A stretch of 64,000 nt of DNA. Origin: CBDFGK01 sp965247075. GTDB lineage: Bacteria > Pseudomonadota > Gammaproteobacteria > Pseudomonadales > Halieaceae. Of this stretch, positions 53,143-61,530 are shown one piece after another. The stretch lies in assembly GCA_965247075.1 (NCBI GenBank), contig CBDFGK010000003.1:2232001-2296000 (forward strand). Direction: 5' to 3'. Numbering within the stretch: position 1 is the first letter of the stretch; every line of letters begins with the position of its first letter. Under the pieces are notes generated by a model. That model saw only the letters and a list, made by a program, of their open reading frames with translations, did no database searches and was not told the DNA's origin. A program made the translations under genes and the position numbers.

Positions 53143-53496
53143 AATTATTTGGTTGACACCCGCCCCATTGGCGCTAACAATACGCTCCCTCTGGGCGGTA
53201 ACGGTTCACGTCACGTATTGTGACCTCTGTACCTACCCTTATGGATGCTTTTCCATAGGAGCTGCCTGGAGATCCCAACAATCGGTGACTGCCGTACTGG
53301 CATGCACCGAGGCCACAGACTGCGCTACCTCGCAGGGCAACCGACAACGGCGACGTTAAACCTGTCTGCCGTGGGGAGACAGTCTGAAGGTCACAGGACA
53401 TCGGTTGCCATGGGTAGTGGAGCGCATTGAAATAATCGCCCCGCACACACTTTTAACAGCTACGGCTGGGTAGCCGTACAACTGGGAGATAGGTAC
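53143..53496 (+). promoter_or_regulatory. Long leader of ilvI with candidate promoter
   Basis: 354 bp without a gene. TTGACA at 53153-53158 and TAACAAT about 16 bp downstream form a good sigma-70 promoter, leaving a leader of over 300 bases. The leader contains short frames but no run of Leu, Val or Ile codons, so a peptide-type attenuator is not supported. A GGGAGATAG motif precedes the GTG of ilvI. A structured RNA is possible, but no known riboswitch is recognised. Confidence 0.45.
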
Positions 53497-55239
53497 GTGG
53501 AGTTGTTGTCAGGTGGCGAAATGATCGCCAAGGCACTGGAAGACGAAGGGGTGGAGTTTATCTACGGCTACCCTGGCGGCACGGTGTTGCACATTTACGA
53601 TGCGTTGTTCAAAAACTCAAAAATACCGCACATATTGGTGCGCCATGAGCAGGCGGCGACTCACGCGGCGGATGGCTACACCCGTGCTACCGGTAAGACG
53701 GGTGTGGTGTTGGTGACCTCTGGCCCCGGCGCCACAAACACGGTAACCGGTATTGCCACTGCCTATATGGATTCCATCCCGATGGTGGTTATATCCGGCC
53801 AGGTACAGTCGCACCTGATTGGTGATGATGCCTTCCAGGAGTGCGATATGATCGGTGTTACCCGGCCTATAGTGAAACACAGCTTTCTGGTTAAGCGAGC
53901 AGAAGATATCCCTGCCACTATCAAAAAAGCCTTCCATATTGCCGCTACGGGCCGGCCTGGGCCAGTGGTTATCGATATCCCAAAAGATATAACCCGCCCC
54001 GATGAAAAATTTGAATACCACTATCCTGCGAGCATGAAGCTGCGCTCCTACAATCCAGCCCAGCGCGGTCATGCCGGACAGATAAAGAAAGCGGTCAAGT
54101 TGTTGCTGGCAGCCAGGCGACCGGTAATCTATGCCGGTGGTGGTGTAGTGCAAGGTGGCGCCGGCGAACTGCTAATCGAACTGGCGCAAACCCTGAACTT
54201 TCCGGTTACCAATACCCTGATGGGGCTGGGCGGTTATCCGGCCACCGACCGACGGTTTATCGGTATGCTCGGTATGCACGGTTTATACGAAGCCAATATG
54301 GCCATGCACCACAGTGACGTTATTTTGGCAGTGGGTGTACGCTTTGATGATCGCGTGACCAACACGGTCGAGAAATTCTGCCCAGGCGCCAAGATCATTC
54401 ATATTGATATAGATCCAACCAGTATATCCAAAACCATTATTGCCGATGTCCCTATCGTGGGCCCGGTACATTCGGTACTGACCGATATAGTTGGTTTGCT
54501 GGGGCAGCAAGCAGACTCCGAATTGCCCGATATCGCTGCGCTTGAGAAATGGTGGCAACAAATCGAGCAATGGCGAGCAGCGCACGGCTTGTTAACCGGC
54601 ACCCGCTACGAACTGGACGACTCCGTCATCAAACCGCAGCAGGTCATCGAATCCCTGTACCGGGTGACCCGGGGTGAGGCTTACGTGACTTCAGATGTGG
54701 GGCAGCACCAGATGTTTGCGGCCCAGTATTACCCCTTCGATAAACCCCGACGCTGGATCAATTCCGGTGGCCTGGGCACCATGGGCTTCGGTTTGCCCTC
54801 GGCGATGGGGGTGAAGCTGGCCTTTCCAAATGCACACGTCGCCTGTGTTACTGGCGAGGGCAGCATTCAGATGAACATTCAGGAGCTGTCTACCTGCAAG
54901 CAATATGACATCGCGGTCAAGATTATTAACCTGCGCAATGGCTATCTGGGGATGGTCAAGCAGTGGCAGGACATGCAGTATGAGGGGCGCTATGCGGAGT
55001 CGGCTTATGCCGACTCCTTACCCAACTTCAGCAAGTTGGCAGAGGCCTATGGACATGTGGGTATGCTGGTGGAAAACCTCTCCGAACTGGATGAAAAAAT
55101 GGAGCAGGCTTTTGCCCTCAAAGACCAGCTGGTTTTCCTCGATGTTGTGGTAGACCCGGCAGAGCACGTTTATCCCATGCATATTGCACCCCATGGGTCC
55201 ATGGCCGATATGTGGCTGGGCAAGACGGAGAGAACCTGA
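53497..55239 (+). CDS. ilvI: Acetolactate synthase, large subunit (IlvI type)
   Basis: 580 residues of the TPP-dependent AHAS family: VEFIYGYPGGTVLHIYDALF and VRHEQAATHAADGYTRATGK (TPP-activating Glu), GPGATNTVTGIATAYMDSIP, the FAD region, and the TPP motif starting VTGEGSIQMNIQELSTCKQY with NLRNGYLGMVKQWQ. It makes acetolactate or acetohydroxybutyrate for branched-chain amino acids. The start is GTG at 53497. The small subunit follows 1 base after the stop. Confidence 0.94.
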   Translation: MELLSGGEMIAKALEDEGVEFIYGYPGGTVLHIYDALFKNSKIPHILVRHEQAATHAADGYTRATGKTGVVLVTSGPGATNTVTGIATAYMDSIPMVVISGQVQSHLIGDDAFQECDMIGVTRPIVKHSFLVKRAEDIPATIKKAFHIAATGRPGPVVIDIPKDITRPDEKFEYHYPASMKLRSYNPAQRGHAGQIKKAVKLLLAARRPVIYAGGGVVQGGAGELLIELAQTLNFPVTNTLMGLGGYPATDRRFIGMLGMHGLYEANMAMHHSDVILAVGVRFDDRVTNTVEKFCPGAKIIHIDIDPTSISKTIIADVPIVGPVHSVLTDIVGLLGQQADSELPDIAALEKWWQQIEQWRAAHGLLTGTRYELDDSVIKPQQVIESLYRVTRGEAYVTSDVGQHQMFAAQYYPFDKPRRWINSGGLGTMGFGLPSAMGVKLAFPNAHVACVTGEGSIQMNIQELSTCKQYDIAVKIINLRNGYLGMVKQWQDMQYEGRYAESAYADSLPNFSKLAEAYGHVGMLVENLSELDEKMEQAFALKDQLVFLDVVVDPAEHVYPMHIAPHGSMADMWLGKTERT

Positions 55240-55240
55240 G

Positions 55241-55732
55241 ATGAGACGTATACTTTCTGTTCTTTTGGAGAATGAACCGGGTGCACTGTCGCGGGTGGTG
55301 GGGCTGTTTTCACAGCGAGGTTACAATATCGAGACCCTTAATGTGGCGCCGACGGAGGACCCCACGCTGTCCCGGCTGACCCTGACCACGACCGGTGATG
55401 ATCGCAAGATGGAGCAGATCGGCAAACAGTTGAACAAGCTGATCGACGTGGTGAAGTTGGTTGATTTGACCGAGGGCGCCCACATAGAGCGCGACCTGAT
55501 GTTGATCAAGGTGCGTGCCACCGGCGCACAGCGAGCTGAAATCAAGCGTTGTACGGATATATTCCGCGGCCAGATTGTAGATGTGGGTCCAACGGTATAC
55601 ACGATTATGCTGTCGGGCACTTCCGACAAACTCGATTCCTTTATCGAGGCGATGGGCGACGCGTCTATTCTGGAGGTGGTGCGCAGCGGCGTGGCGGGTA
55701 TTGCCCGCGGCGAGAAGGTGTTGACCCTGTGA
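55241..55732 (+). CDS. ilvH: Acetolactate synthase, small regulatory subunit
   Basis: 163 residues, with the ACT domain MRRILSVLLENEPGALSRVV and LFSQRGYNIETLNVAPTEDP, then DLTEGAHIERDLMLIKVRAT and the C-terminal domain with FRGQIVDVGPTVYTIMLSGT. It binds valine and controls the large subunit. The ATG lies next to the ilvI stop (TGAGATG); the longer frame to 55184 lies in ilvI. Confidence 0.94.
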   Translation: MRRILSVLLENEPGALSRVVGLFSQRGYNIETLNVAPTEDPTLSRLTLTTTGDDRKMEQIGKQLNKLIDVVKLVDLTEGAHIERDLMLIKVRATGAQRAEIKRCTDIFRGQIVDVGPTVYTIMLSGTSDKLDSFIEAMGDASILEVVRSGVAGIARGEKVLTL

Positions 55733-55750
55733 GGTTGGGGTCATGAGGTT

Positions 55751-55838
55751 GGGGTCAGAGTAAATCGGTCAAATATGGCCAGCGTCTAGACTCTGACCCC
55801 ATATTTCTGGCCATATTTGACCGATTTACTCTGACCCC
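55751..55838. repeat. Compound GGGGTCAGAGTAAA palindrome
   Basis: 30-bp arms (GGGGTCAGAGTAAATCGGTC... and its complement) enclose 28 bp that include a third CTCTGACCCC. Just before it, GAGGTTGGGGTCA is tandemly repeated (55731-55756). It belongs to the same element class as 53073-53142. It lies between ilvH and the shared terminator. Confidence 0.78.
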
Positions 55839-55847
55839 GAAATTGCA

Positions 55848-55877
55848 TAAAAAAACCGGCCATTGGCCGGTTTTTTT
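55848..55877. terminator. Bidirectional Rho-independent terminator
   Basis: AAAAAACCGGCC-ATT-GGCCGGTTTTTTT: a G+C-rich stem with A-run and T-run on the two sides, so it can end both ilvH (rightward) and rpsT (leftward) transcripts. Confidence 0.9.
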
Positions 55878-55894
55878 GGTTCTGAAACAAACTG

Positions 55895-56161
55895 TCAGGC
55901 GCTGAGGGCGCGAATACGATCATTCAGACGGCTCTTGTGCCGTGCCGCCTTGTTCTTGTGGAGAATACCCTTATTGGCCATACGATCGATAACCGGTACA
56001 GCTTCCGCGTAGGCAGCGGTGGCTTTCTCTGCATCACCGGCGTCGATTGCCGCTATCACTTTCTTGATAACGGTGCGGACCAGGGAGCGCAGTCTCGCGT
56101 TGTGACGCCGCCGCCCCTCTGCCTGACGGGCGCGTTTTTTGGCTTGTGCTGAGTTTGCCAA
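55895..56161 (-). CDS. rpsT: 30S ribosomal protein S20
   Basis: 88 residues: MANSAQAKKRARQAEGRRRH, RSLVRTVIKKVIAAIDAGDA, and the end GILHKNKAARHKSRLNDRIR. Standard S20 length and pattern; it binds 16S rRNA early in assembly. GAGGTAATGCACGTTGGC is upstream. Confidence 0.97.
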   Translation of the reverse strand: MANSAQAKKRARQAEGRRRHNARLRSLVRTVIKKVIAAIDAGDAEKATAAYAEAVPVIDRMANKGILHKNKAARHKSRLNDRIRALSA

Positions 56162-56239
56162 CGTGCATTACCTCTATTTCGACTAAATATTCAGGAGGCC
56201 GGATTATTCACATTTAGCACACCGATGTCAACGTAAGCC

Positions 56240-56428
56240 TCAGCTCATACTCTTGTAAAAATGCCACAAGCTGGGGGCCCACATGAGCCAGAACAGGCAC
56301 AGGGTAATGAGCACGATCACCGAGCCTGTATCCTTGGCTTGACCCGACAGCGGGTGTGGCGCCGGCCCAATGCGATCTACCACCGATTCAATGGCTGTAG
56401 TAATCAATTCGGCGAGTACTACCGGCAC
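56240..56428 (-). pseudogene. dgkA: Diacylglycerol kinase DgkA, C-terminal fragment
   Basis: The frame encodes VVLAELITTAIESVVDRIGP, HPLSGQAKDTGSVIVLITLC and a last membrane span. E-L-TAIE-VVDR and LSGQAKD-GS are the DgkA signatures (catalytic Glu region). The N-terminal half (first amphipathic helices and span) is missing: the codons before VPVVLAE (from about 56425) do not fit DgkA. A GTG could start a 62-residue product, but this would lack the active site. Truncated by rearrangement. Confidence 0.75.
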
Positions 56429-56489
56429 ACACCAGTAATAGCTGGTTTAGTCATCATGTCATGTGCTTCGTTGGGCAGACGCGTACAGC

Positions 56490-56942
56490 TTACTTAAAGG
56501 TCTCGGCATCAAACAACAGGTGGCCGGATAAATCGCCAAACAACTCCGGATACATTTCGCGCCTGGAGAATTGCCACTTGTGTTCATGCAGCGCGAACCG
56601 GTCTGCATAGCGCCCGGCGATGATCGCCTGCAGTGGAAAATCCGGCAGTGCCTGGTAGACGGTGAAATAGCTGCGTGAGCGGGCAGTGCCGTCTGCGCCG
56701 TCAAATTCGATTTGCACATTACTGGTGATATGGCGGGTACAGGGTGTGCCGCTTGCAGGGTAAATACGGGTGGCGTGGCGGTACATCTTCAATACCGCCT
56801 CGTAGCCGCAGGTTTCATCGCCGGCGGGCGCCACGATACAGGCATGGCGGAACAGTTCCGCCACGGCCGGGAAGTCGCCGGCGTCCATCAACTCGGCATA
56901 GTGATAGATAAGATTTTCAATTTCCCGGGCCGGGTCGGTCAT
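56490..56942 (-). CDS. Nuclear transport factor 2-like (SnoaL) protein
   Basis: 150 residues: REIENLIYHYAELMDAGDFP, AVAELFRHACIVAPAGDETC, a YFTVYQA strand and FALHEHKWQFSRREMYPELF, the SnoaL-like pattern found in polyketide cyclases and dehydratases. A larger open frame to 57650 simply runs into the IS. It is divergent from the TetR gene across the ISL3 insertion, so it may be the target of that regulator. Confidence 0.72.
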   Translation of the reverse strand: MTDPAREIENLIYHYAELMDAGDFPAVAELFRHACIVAPAGDETCGYEAVLKMYRHATRIYPASGTPCTRHITSNVQIEFDGADGTARSRSYFTVYQALPDFPLQAIIAGRYADRFALHEHKWQFSRREMYPELFGDLSGHLLFDAETFK

Positions 56943-57012
56943 GGCGGTAGTCCCTGAAGATTTAAGTGGAATGCTAACTTTATGAAAACTAAAGGAAAAG
57001 GTATTTCGGGCT

Positions 57013-58368
57013 GGCTCTTCTCCGCTTCTATGAGTGAAAAAGGATGCCGATCCCCACGTAATCTGTTGGTATATAAGGCCTATCACAACTTTATATGGAA
57101 CAGGTATATGGGAATCGACATCCAGAGGGATATTTTGGGCCTCAAGGGGCAGTGCGTCAATCGGATAAAACTGGACGAGGAGGAGAGACAGCTCGTCATT
57201 TGCTGCCGCCGGGACAGGCGCAGAAAAGCCATAGACCCCGTTACCGAGCAGCAGGGAACGGTCAACCGGTATGTCCGCCGACAGGTCAGGGATGTGCCGC
57301 TGTTTGGCTATCCCTGCGTGATTGAAATGGAGCTGGCCCAAGTATGTATCAGCAAGAACGAACGGCGGATAGAGAGCTGTGAGTTTGTTGACACGGGATG
57401 GCGTTTCACCCGCCGCTTCTGTCGCATGATCAGTGGCCTGTGCCGCCACATGAGTATTCAGGCTGTCTCCAGGCATTTGGGGATACGCTGGGAGACGGTG
57501 AAAAAGATCGACAAGGCGTACCTGGAGGAAAGTCTCCCGGCGCTCGATCCGACACAGCTGACCGGCCTGAAGTACCTCGGTGTTGATGAGGTGGCCAGGG
57601 CGAAGGGCCACGACTACATGACGGTGATTTACGACATGGTCGAAGGGCATTTAATCGGGGTGGAAACGGGCCGAACGGCTGATGTGTTCTCTGCATTTCT
57701 AAAGCAACTTCCGGCAGAAACCACTGCAAACATAGAGGCTGTTGCGATGGACATGGGGCCATCCTATCAGAAATCAGTACGTGATTGCTTACCCAATGCC
57801 GACATTGTGTTTGACCGTTTCCACGTTATGAAGAACTACAGCAAGGCTCTGAGCAATCAGCGGCGAATTGAGTTTAGAAAGGCCAATAAAGAGGGCAAGA
57901 AATTGTTAACAGGAACACATTACCTGGTGCTGAAAAACGCCGATAAACTGAACGAATCCCAGGCTCAAAAATTACAACGGCTATTGGATGAAAATGCCAA
58001 TCTCAATACGCTGTATATCCTGAAGGAACAGCTTCAGGCCTTGTGGGAATCAAAGACTGTCGAACTGATGCAAGAGAGACTGGAAGCCTGGTGCCGGATA
58101 GCCGATCAATCGACCCTGCTCTACCTGAAGAAGTTTGCAAAGTCGTTGAGAAACCACCGTGTGGGCATTTGCAATTACGCGAGGCACAAGCTCACCAGCG
58201 CCAGGATCGAGGCCGGCAACATCGGTATCGGCATGATCCGCAAGCGCGCCAGAGGCATCAGGGATACCGAGTATTTCAAACTCAAGATCAGGCAGTCATC
58301 GCTACCGGATAATGACTCGATGTTCTATGTTGCGGCCTAATCTTCACTCACAAGACCGGAGAAGAGCC
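57013..58368 (+). mobile_element. Complete ISL3-family insertion sequence
   Basis: 1356 bp. The ends are inverted repeats of about 25 bp (GGCTCTTCTCCGnTCTnTGA...), and the 8 bp TTCGGGCT are duplicated on each side (57005-57012 and 58369-58376), the length typical of ISL3. It carries one transposase gene and looks intact and recent. It separates the SnoaL-like gene from the TetR gene, which were about 105 bp apart before. Confidence 0.92.
57108..58340 (+). CDS. ISL3-family transposase
   Basis: 410 residues. The zinc-finger-like N-terminal zone is altered to CCRRDRRRK. The DDE core has YLGVDEVARAKGHDYMTVIY (first D), AVAMDMGPSYQKSVRDCLPN (second D, DMGP is an ISL3 hallmark), DRFHVMKNYSKALSNQRR, and a C-terminal E region (IEAGNIGIGMIRKRARGIRD). 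The start is taken at the ATG at 57108; an ATG at 57030 in the same frame is possible. Confidence 0.9.
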   Translation: MGIDIQRDILGLKGQCVNRIKLDEEERQLVICCRRDRRRKAIDPVTEQQGTVNRYVRRQVRDVPLFGYPCVIEMELAQVCISKNERRIESCEFVDTGWRFTRRFCRMISGLCRHMSIQAVSRHLGIRWETVKKIDKAYLEESLPALDPTQLTGLKYLGVDEVARAKGHDYMTVIYDMVEGHLIGVETGRTADVFSAFLKQLPAETTANIEAVAMDMGPSYQKSVRDCLPNADIVFDRFHVMKNYSKALSNQRRIEFRKANKEGKKLLTGTHYLVLKNADKLNESQAQKLQRLLDENANLNTLYILKEQLQALWESKTVELMQERLEAWCRIADQSTLLYLKKFAKSLRNHRVGICNYARHKLTSARIEAGNIGIGMIRKRARGIRDTEYFKLKIRQSSLPDNDSMFYVAA

Positions 58369-58380
58369 TTCGGGCTGGCA

Positions 58381-58404
58381 ATACTAATGGCTATTAGTTA
58401 GTAT
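58381..58404. promoter_or_regulatory. Likely TetR operator
   Basis: ATACTAA-N10-TTAGTAT is a perfect 7-bp inverted repeat just 7 bases before the TetR start. This is the common place for a TetR-family autoregulatory site. The ISL3 target duplication lies only 4 bp to the left, so promoter sequence for the divergent gene has been moved 1.4 kb away. Confidence 0.6.
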
Positions 58405-58411
58405 CCTGCCT

Positions 58412-59032
58412 ATGTCTACTGGCTCCGATGCTTTGCAAAAACCAACTGCGGAGCGCATTCTCGATGCGGCGGAAAATTTATTCGCCGAAAAAGGTTACAG
58501 CGCTACCTCGCTGGGTGATGTGGCCGACCGCGTGGGTATTCGTTCCCCCAGTCTGTACAATCACTTTCGCAACAAGGAAGCGCTGTACGCGGCTGTTCTG
58601 GAGCGTTTGCTGGAGGCTTTTGGCGCCCCCCTGGCGGAGCTCAAGGACCGGGCGATTACCCGCGAGCGAATCTACCGGTGGCTGGAGACGATTGTGCGCA
58701 TGCACCATGAGCGGCCCAACCTGGCGCGCCTGCTACAGCATGCAGCGCTGTCCGGCGGTCCGCACACCAATGCCTTGATTGAGCGATTGTTCAGCCCGAT
58801 GTTTGACGAGGTGGAGGCGGCGGATGCGGATGTGTCATTCGAGAGAGTGGGTCTGGATTTGCAGCCCTGGGCGGTAATGGCACTGAATAATATGGTGATG
58901 TCTTATGTCACCATGGCGCCGATGTACCGGGATCTGCTGGGCGAGGACCCGTTCAGTCCCGAAGCGCTGGAGAAGCAGTTGGCACTGATTCTCAAGCTGG
59001 CGCACCTGGTTATCGACAGCGAAGCACAATAG
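58412..59032 (+). CDS. TetR/AcrR-family regulator
   Basis: 206 residues. The HTH is TAERILDAAENLFAEKGYSA, TSLGDVADRVGIRSPSLYNH, FRNKEALYAAVLERL. The ligand domain is helical. It probably represses its own gene through the inverted repeat upstream, and perhaps the SnoaL-like gene to the left. Ligand unknown. Confidence 0.87.
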   Translation: MSTGSDALQKPTAERILDAAENLFAEKGYSATSLGDVADRVGIRSPSLYNHFRNKEALYAAVLERLLEAFGAPLAELKDRAITRERIYRWLETIVRMHHERPNLARLLQHAALSGGPHTNALIERLFSPMFDEVEAADADVSFERVGLDLQPWAVMALNNMVMSYVTMAPMYRDLLGEDPFSPEALEKQLALILKLAHLVIDSEAQ

Positions 59033-59067
59033 AGACCAACGCTGCTACCCCGGCCGCAGCAGGAGTC

Positions 59068-59100
59068 GTTACCGGGGCGCAGGGAACGGTCAACCGGTTT
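59068..59100. repeat. Short match to ISL3 transposase interior
   Basis: GTTACCG....GCAGGGAACGGTCAACCGGT resembles 57240-57272 inside the ISL3 transposase (codons for TEQQGTVNRYV). The 19 bases CAGGGAACGGTCAACCGGT are identical. It may be a scrap of a former ISL3 copy. It lies just after the TetR gene. Confidence 0.3.
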
Positions 59101-59104
59101 GTAA

Positions 59105-59329
59105 TCAAAAGGCGAGGAAAATTAGCAACCAACCGACACCGGCCAGGCCCAGAGCTTCGCCGGCGCGGTCCAATCTGACTACGCCGTAGGCGTAAGACAG
59201 GGGGGGCAGCAACAGCGAGCAGAGCCCCCAACTGTAATCTTCCTTCCAACTGACGATCAATAGTAGTACCCAGCTTGCCAACAACATAGTCAAACCGAGG
59301 GTCATTAATAATGCAGATGTTGCATCCAT
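59105..59329 (-). CDS. Small membrane protein
   Basis: 74 residues: MDATSALLMTLGLTMLLASWV with a first span, then WKEDYSWGLCSLLLPPLSYA, and a last span LGLAGVGWLLIFLAF. The ATG at 59329 starts the hydrophobic part; the frame runs on to 59377. I do not recognise a named family. It stands alone between TetR and the LLM oxidoreductase. Confidence 0.6.
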   Translation of the reverse strand: MDATSALLMTLGLTMLLASWVLLLIVSWKEDYSWGLCSLLLPPLSYAYGVVRLDRAGEALGLAGVGWLLIFLAF

Positions 59330-59434
59330 GTTTATTTCCTGAATAACCGATGATTCAAGCGGCGGCAAGGATACCATGATGTAGGGTCGAATTCATTCGA
59401 CCCTGTAGCGTCATTGCACGCAGAGGAACAAGGT

Positions 59435-60310
59435 ATGAAATTTTGGCAAATGGTCACCTGGGCAGAAACCGGCCATTACCGGGAAATTGCCCAAATCGCC
59501 GAAGAGGTGGGCTTTCACGGGATTATGAATGCCGACCACGCGTTCTTCCCGGAGCAAATTATCTCTCCCTACCCCTATTCCGACGATGCCAGGCCCCCCA
59601 TGCCCAGTGACAGCGAATATCCCGATGCCTGGGTCAGTCTGGCGCAGATGGCGGCTGTCACCCAGCGCTTGATGTTCTCCACCGCTGTTTACATTTTGCC
59701 CCTGCGCAACCCCATTGAGGTTGCCAAGGCTACTGCCAGCCTGGCGGTGATGTCCGATAATCGATTTGCCCTGGGCGCCGGTGTGGGATGGATGAAAGAG
59801 GAGTTTGACGCCTATGGAGTGGATTTCCACAGCCGCGGTCGGCGCTACGATGAGTGCCTGGATAGTATTCGGCAGTTGTGGAGCGGTGAGTGGACGAGCT
59901 ATCAGGGGGAATACGTTCAGTTTGATTCACTGCGCATACTGCCTGCTCCCGATGTGCGCATCCCGGTTTATCTGGGAGGCTCCAGCGAGGTGGCCCTGCG
60001 GCGTACGGCGCGGATGGCCGATGGCTGGATTGGCACCGGTAATACGCCGGCAGAAGTACCGCCGCTGCTGGCGCGCCTGCGGGACATGCGGCGCGCCTTT
60101 GGCCGTGACCAAGAGCCCTTTGAAACCATCATAGGTCTCAAGGCCGAGCCCACAGTCGACATGTTCAGGCGCCTGGGTGCGCAGGGCATGACCGCCGGTG
60201 TTAGCGCCCCATTTCCATTTACCCTGGGCTGGGGTTCTGGGCCGGCGCAGAAACGCGCGTGCATGGAACAATTTGCCGAGCGGTTCATTCGGCCACTGGC
60301 GGATGACTAA
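59435..60310 (+). CDS. LLM-class (luciferase-like) F420-type oxidoreductase
   Basis: 291 residues with the luciferase-like barrel: KFWQMVTWAETGHYREIAQI, VGFHGIMNADHAFFPEQ, YILPLRNPIEVAKATASLAV, RFALGAGVGWMKEEFDAYGV and IPVYLGGSSEVALRRTARMA. The pattern (LPLRNP..vAK..atL) fits the TIGR03619 group, annotated as F420-dependent, though an FMN enzyme is possible. GAGGAACAAGGT precedes the ATG. Confidence 0.85.
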   Translation: MKFWQMVTWAETGHYREIAQIAEEVGFHGIMNADHAFFPEQIISPYPYSDDARPPMPSDSEYPDAWVSLAQMAAVTQRLMFSTAVYILPLRNPIEVAKATASLAVMSDNRFALGAGVGWMKEEFDAYGVDFHSRGRRYDECLDSIRQLWSGEWTSYQGEYVQFDSLRILPAPDVRIPVYLGGSSEVALRRTARMADGWIGTGNTPAEVPPLLARLRDMRRAFGRDQEPFETIIGLKAEPTVDMFRRLGAQGMTAGVSAPFPFTLGWGSGPAQKRACMEQFAERFIRPLADD

Positions 60311-60360
60311 TGGGGTACTTTTCGATAAGGTGAGCGCCTTCCTACTACGATACTGGCGCC

Positions 60361-61530
60361 ATGCAGGATTTTGCCGATATTCGGCCCTATAACGATGCTG
60401 AAGTGCCCGCAGTACTCAAACGCCTGCTCGCAGATCGCGACTTTCTGGATGCCGTCAGCAACCTGAAATTCAAGCGCCTGGCGGGCTGGCTGGGCTGGCC
60501 CCTGCGTGTGTTCGTACGCGCGGTGTTGCGCCGCGAGTTGGCAGTGGTGACCGATGTGAAAAGCCTGCAGGCTGTCATTGAGCGATATATGACCAGCATG
60601 ATCGAAGATACCACTGCCGGCTTTACCGTATCGGGGTTGGACAGCCTGCCACCGGGACAAGCCTGTTTGTTGATGAGCAATCACCGCGATATTGTCCTCG
60701 ACCCGGCTTTCACCAATTACGCCTTGTTTCACAGCGGCCTGGACACTGCCCGTATTGCCATCGGTGATAACCTGCTGTCCAGGCCCTACGTGTCTGACCT
60801 GATGCGACTCAACAAGAGCTTTATCGTTAAGCGATCGGCCAGGGCGCCACGGCAGATGCTCAAGGCTTTTCAGGATTTGTCTGCCTATATTCGCCAGTCT
60901 ATCGAGCAGGAGGGCGTGTATATCTGGATTGCCCAGCGCGAGGGCCGGGCCAAAGACGGCTGTGATCGCACCGAGCCGGCTATCATCAAAATGCTCAGCA
61001 TGAGCCGCAAGAAAAACCGGGAGAGCTTTTCTGACTACATCCAGGCACTGCGTATTGTGCCGGTTTCGATTTCCTATGAGCTGGATCCCTGTGATGCCCT
61101 GAAGGCCGCTGAGTTACAGGCCAAGGCTGAGCAGGGAAGTTATGAAAAGGACGCCGACGAGGATGTGGCCAGTATCGCCACCGGTATTGCCGGTAGTAAA
61201 GGCCAGGTGCATGTCGCTTTCGGCACACCACTGGGAGCAGGATTTGAGACACCTGAGCAAGTAGCTGCGGAGGTGGATCGCCAGATTGTCGATAACTACC
61301 ACCTGCATGCCACCAACCTGTTTGCTTACCAGGCTTTGCACGGCGCGCCGGCACAGTTGCCGGCCGCCACCGGTATCATAAATGGTGGCTGTAGCGCAGC
61401 GGATTTTCAGCATCGCCTGGACGCGATACCGGCTGGGCAGCGTGACTATGCGCTGGGTATCTACGCCAACGCCATAAACAGTAAGTTACAGCGTAACGCC
61501 GCCGGGGACGCCGCTTCCATTGTTGACTGA
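60361..61530 (+). CDS. Glycerol-3-phosphate/lysophospholipid-type acyltransferase
   Basis: 389 residues with a PlsC-like domain: CLLMSNHRDIVLDPAFTNYA gives the NHxxxxD motif, then LMRLNKSFIVKRSARAPRQM, and YIWIAQREGRAKDG, the EGR-like substrate motif. The long N-terminal region (1-90) and C-terminal part resemble 1-acyl-glycerol-3-phosphate acyltransferases of marine gammaproteobacteria. It should acylate a glycerol-phosphate or related acceptor at the inner membrane. The end overlaps dinG by 11 bases. Confidence 0.82.
   Translation: MQDFADIRPYNDAEVPAVLKRLLADRDFLDAVSNLKFKRLAGWLGWPLRVFVRAVLRRELAVVTDVKSLQAVIERYMTSMIEDTTAGFTVSGLDSLPPGQACLLMSNHRDIVLDPAFTNYALFHSGLDTARIAIGDNLLSRPYVSDLMRLNKSFIVKRSARAPRQMLKAFQDLSAYIRQSIEQEGVYIWIAQREGRAKDGCDRTEPAIIKMLSMSRKKNRESFSDYIQALRIVPVSISYELDPCDALKAAELQAKAEQGSYEKDADEDVASIATGIAGSKGQVHVAFGTPLGAGFETPEQVAAEVDRQIVDNYHLHATNLFAYQALHGAPAQLPAATGIINGGCSAADFQHRLDAIPAGQRDYALGIYANAINSKLQRNAAGDAASIVD

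Noticed and set aside
56943..57650. Open frame extending the SnoaL-like gene upstream to 57650
   Set aside because: It runs into the ISL3 element in antisense to its transposase; the real start at 56942 fits the family.
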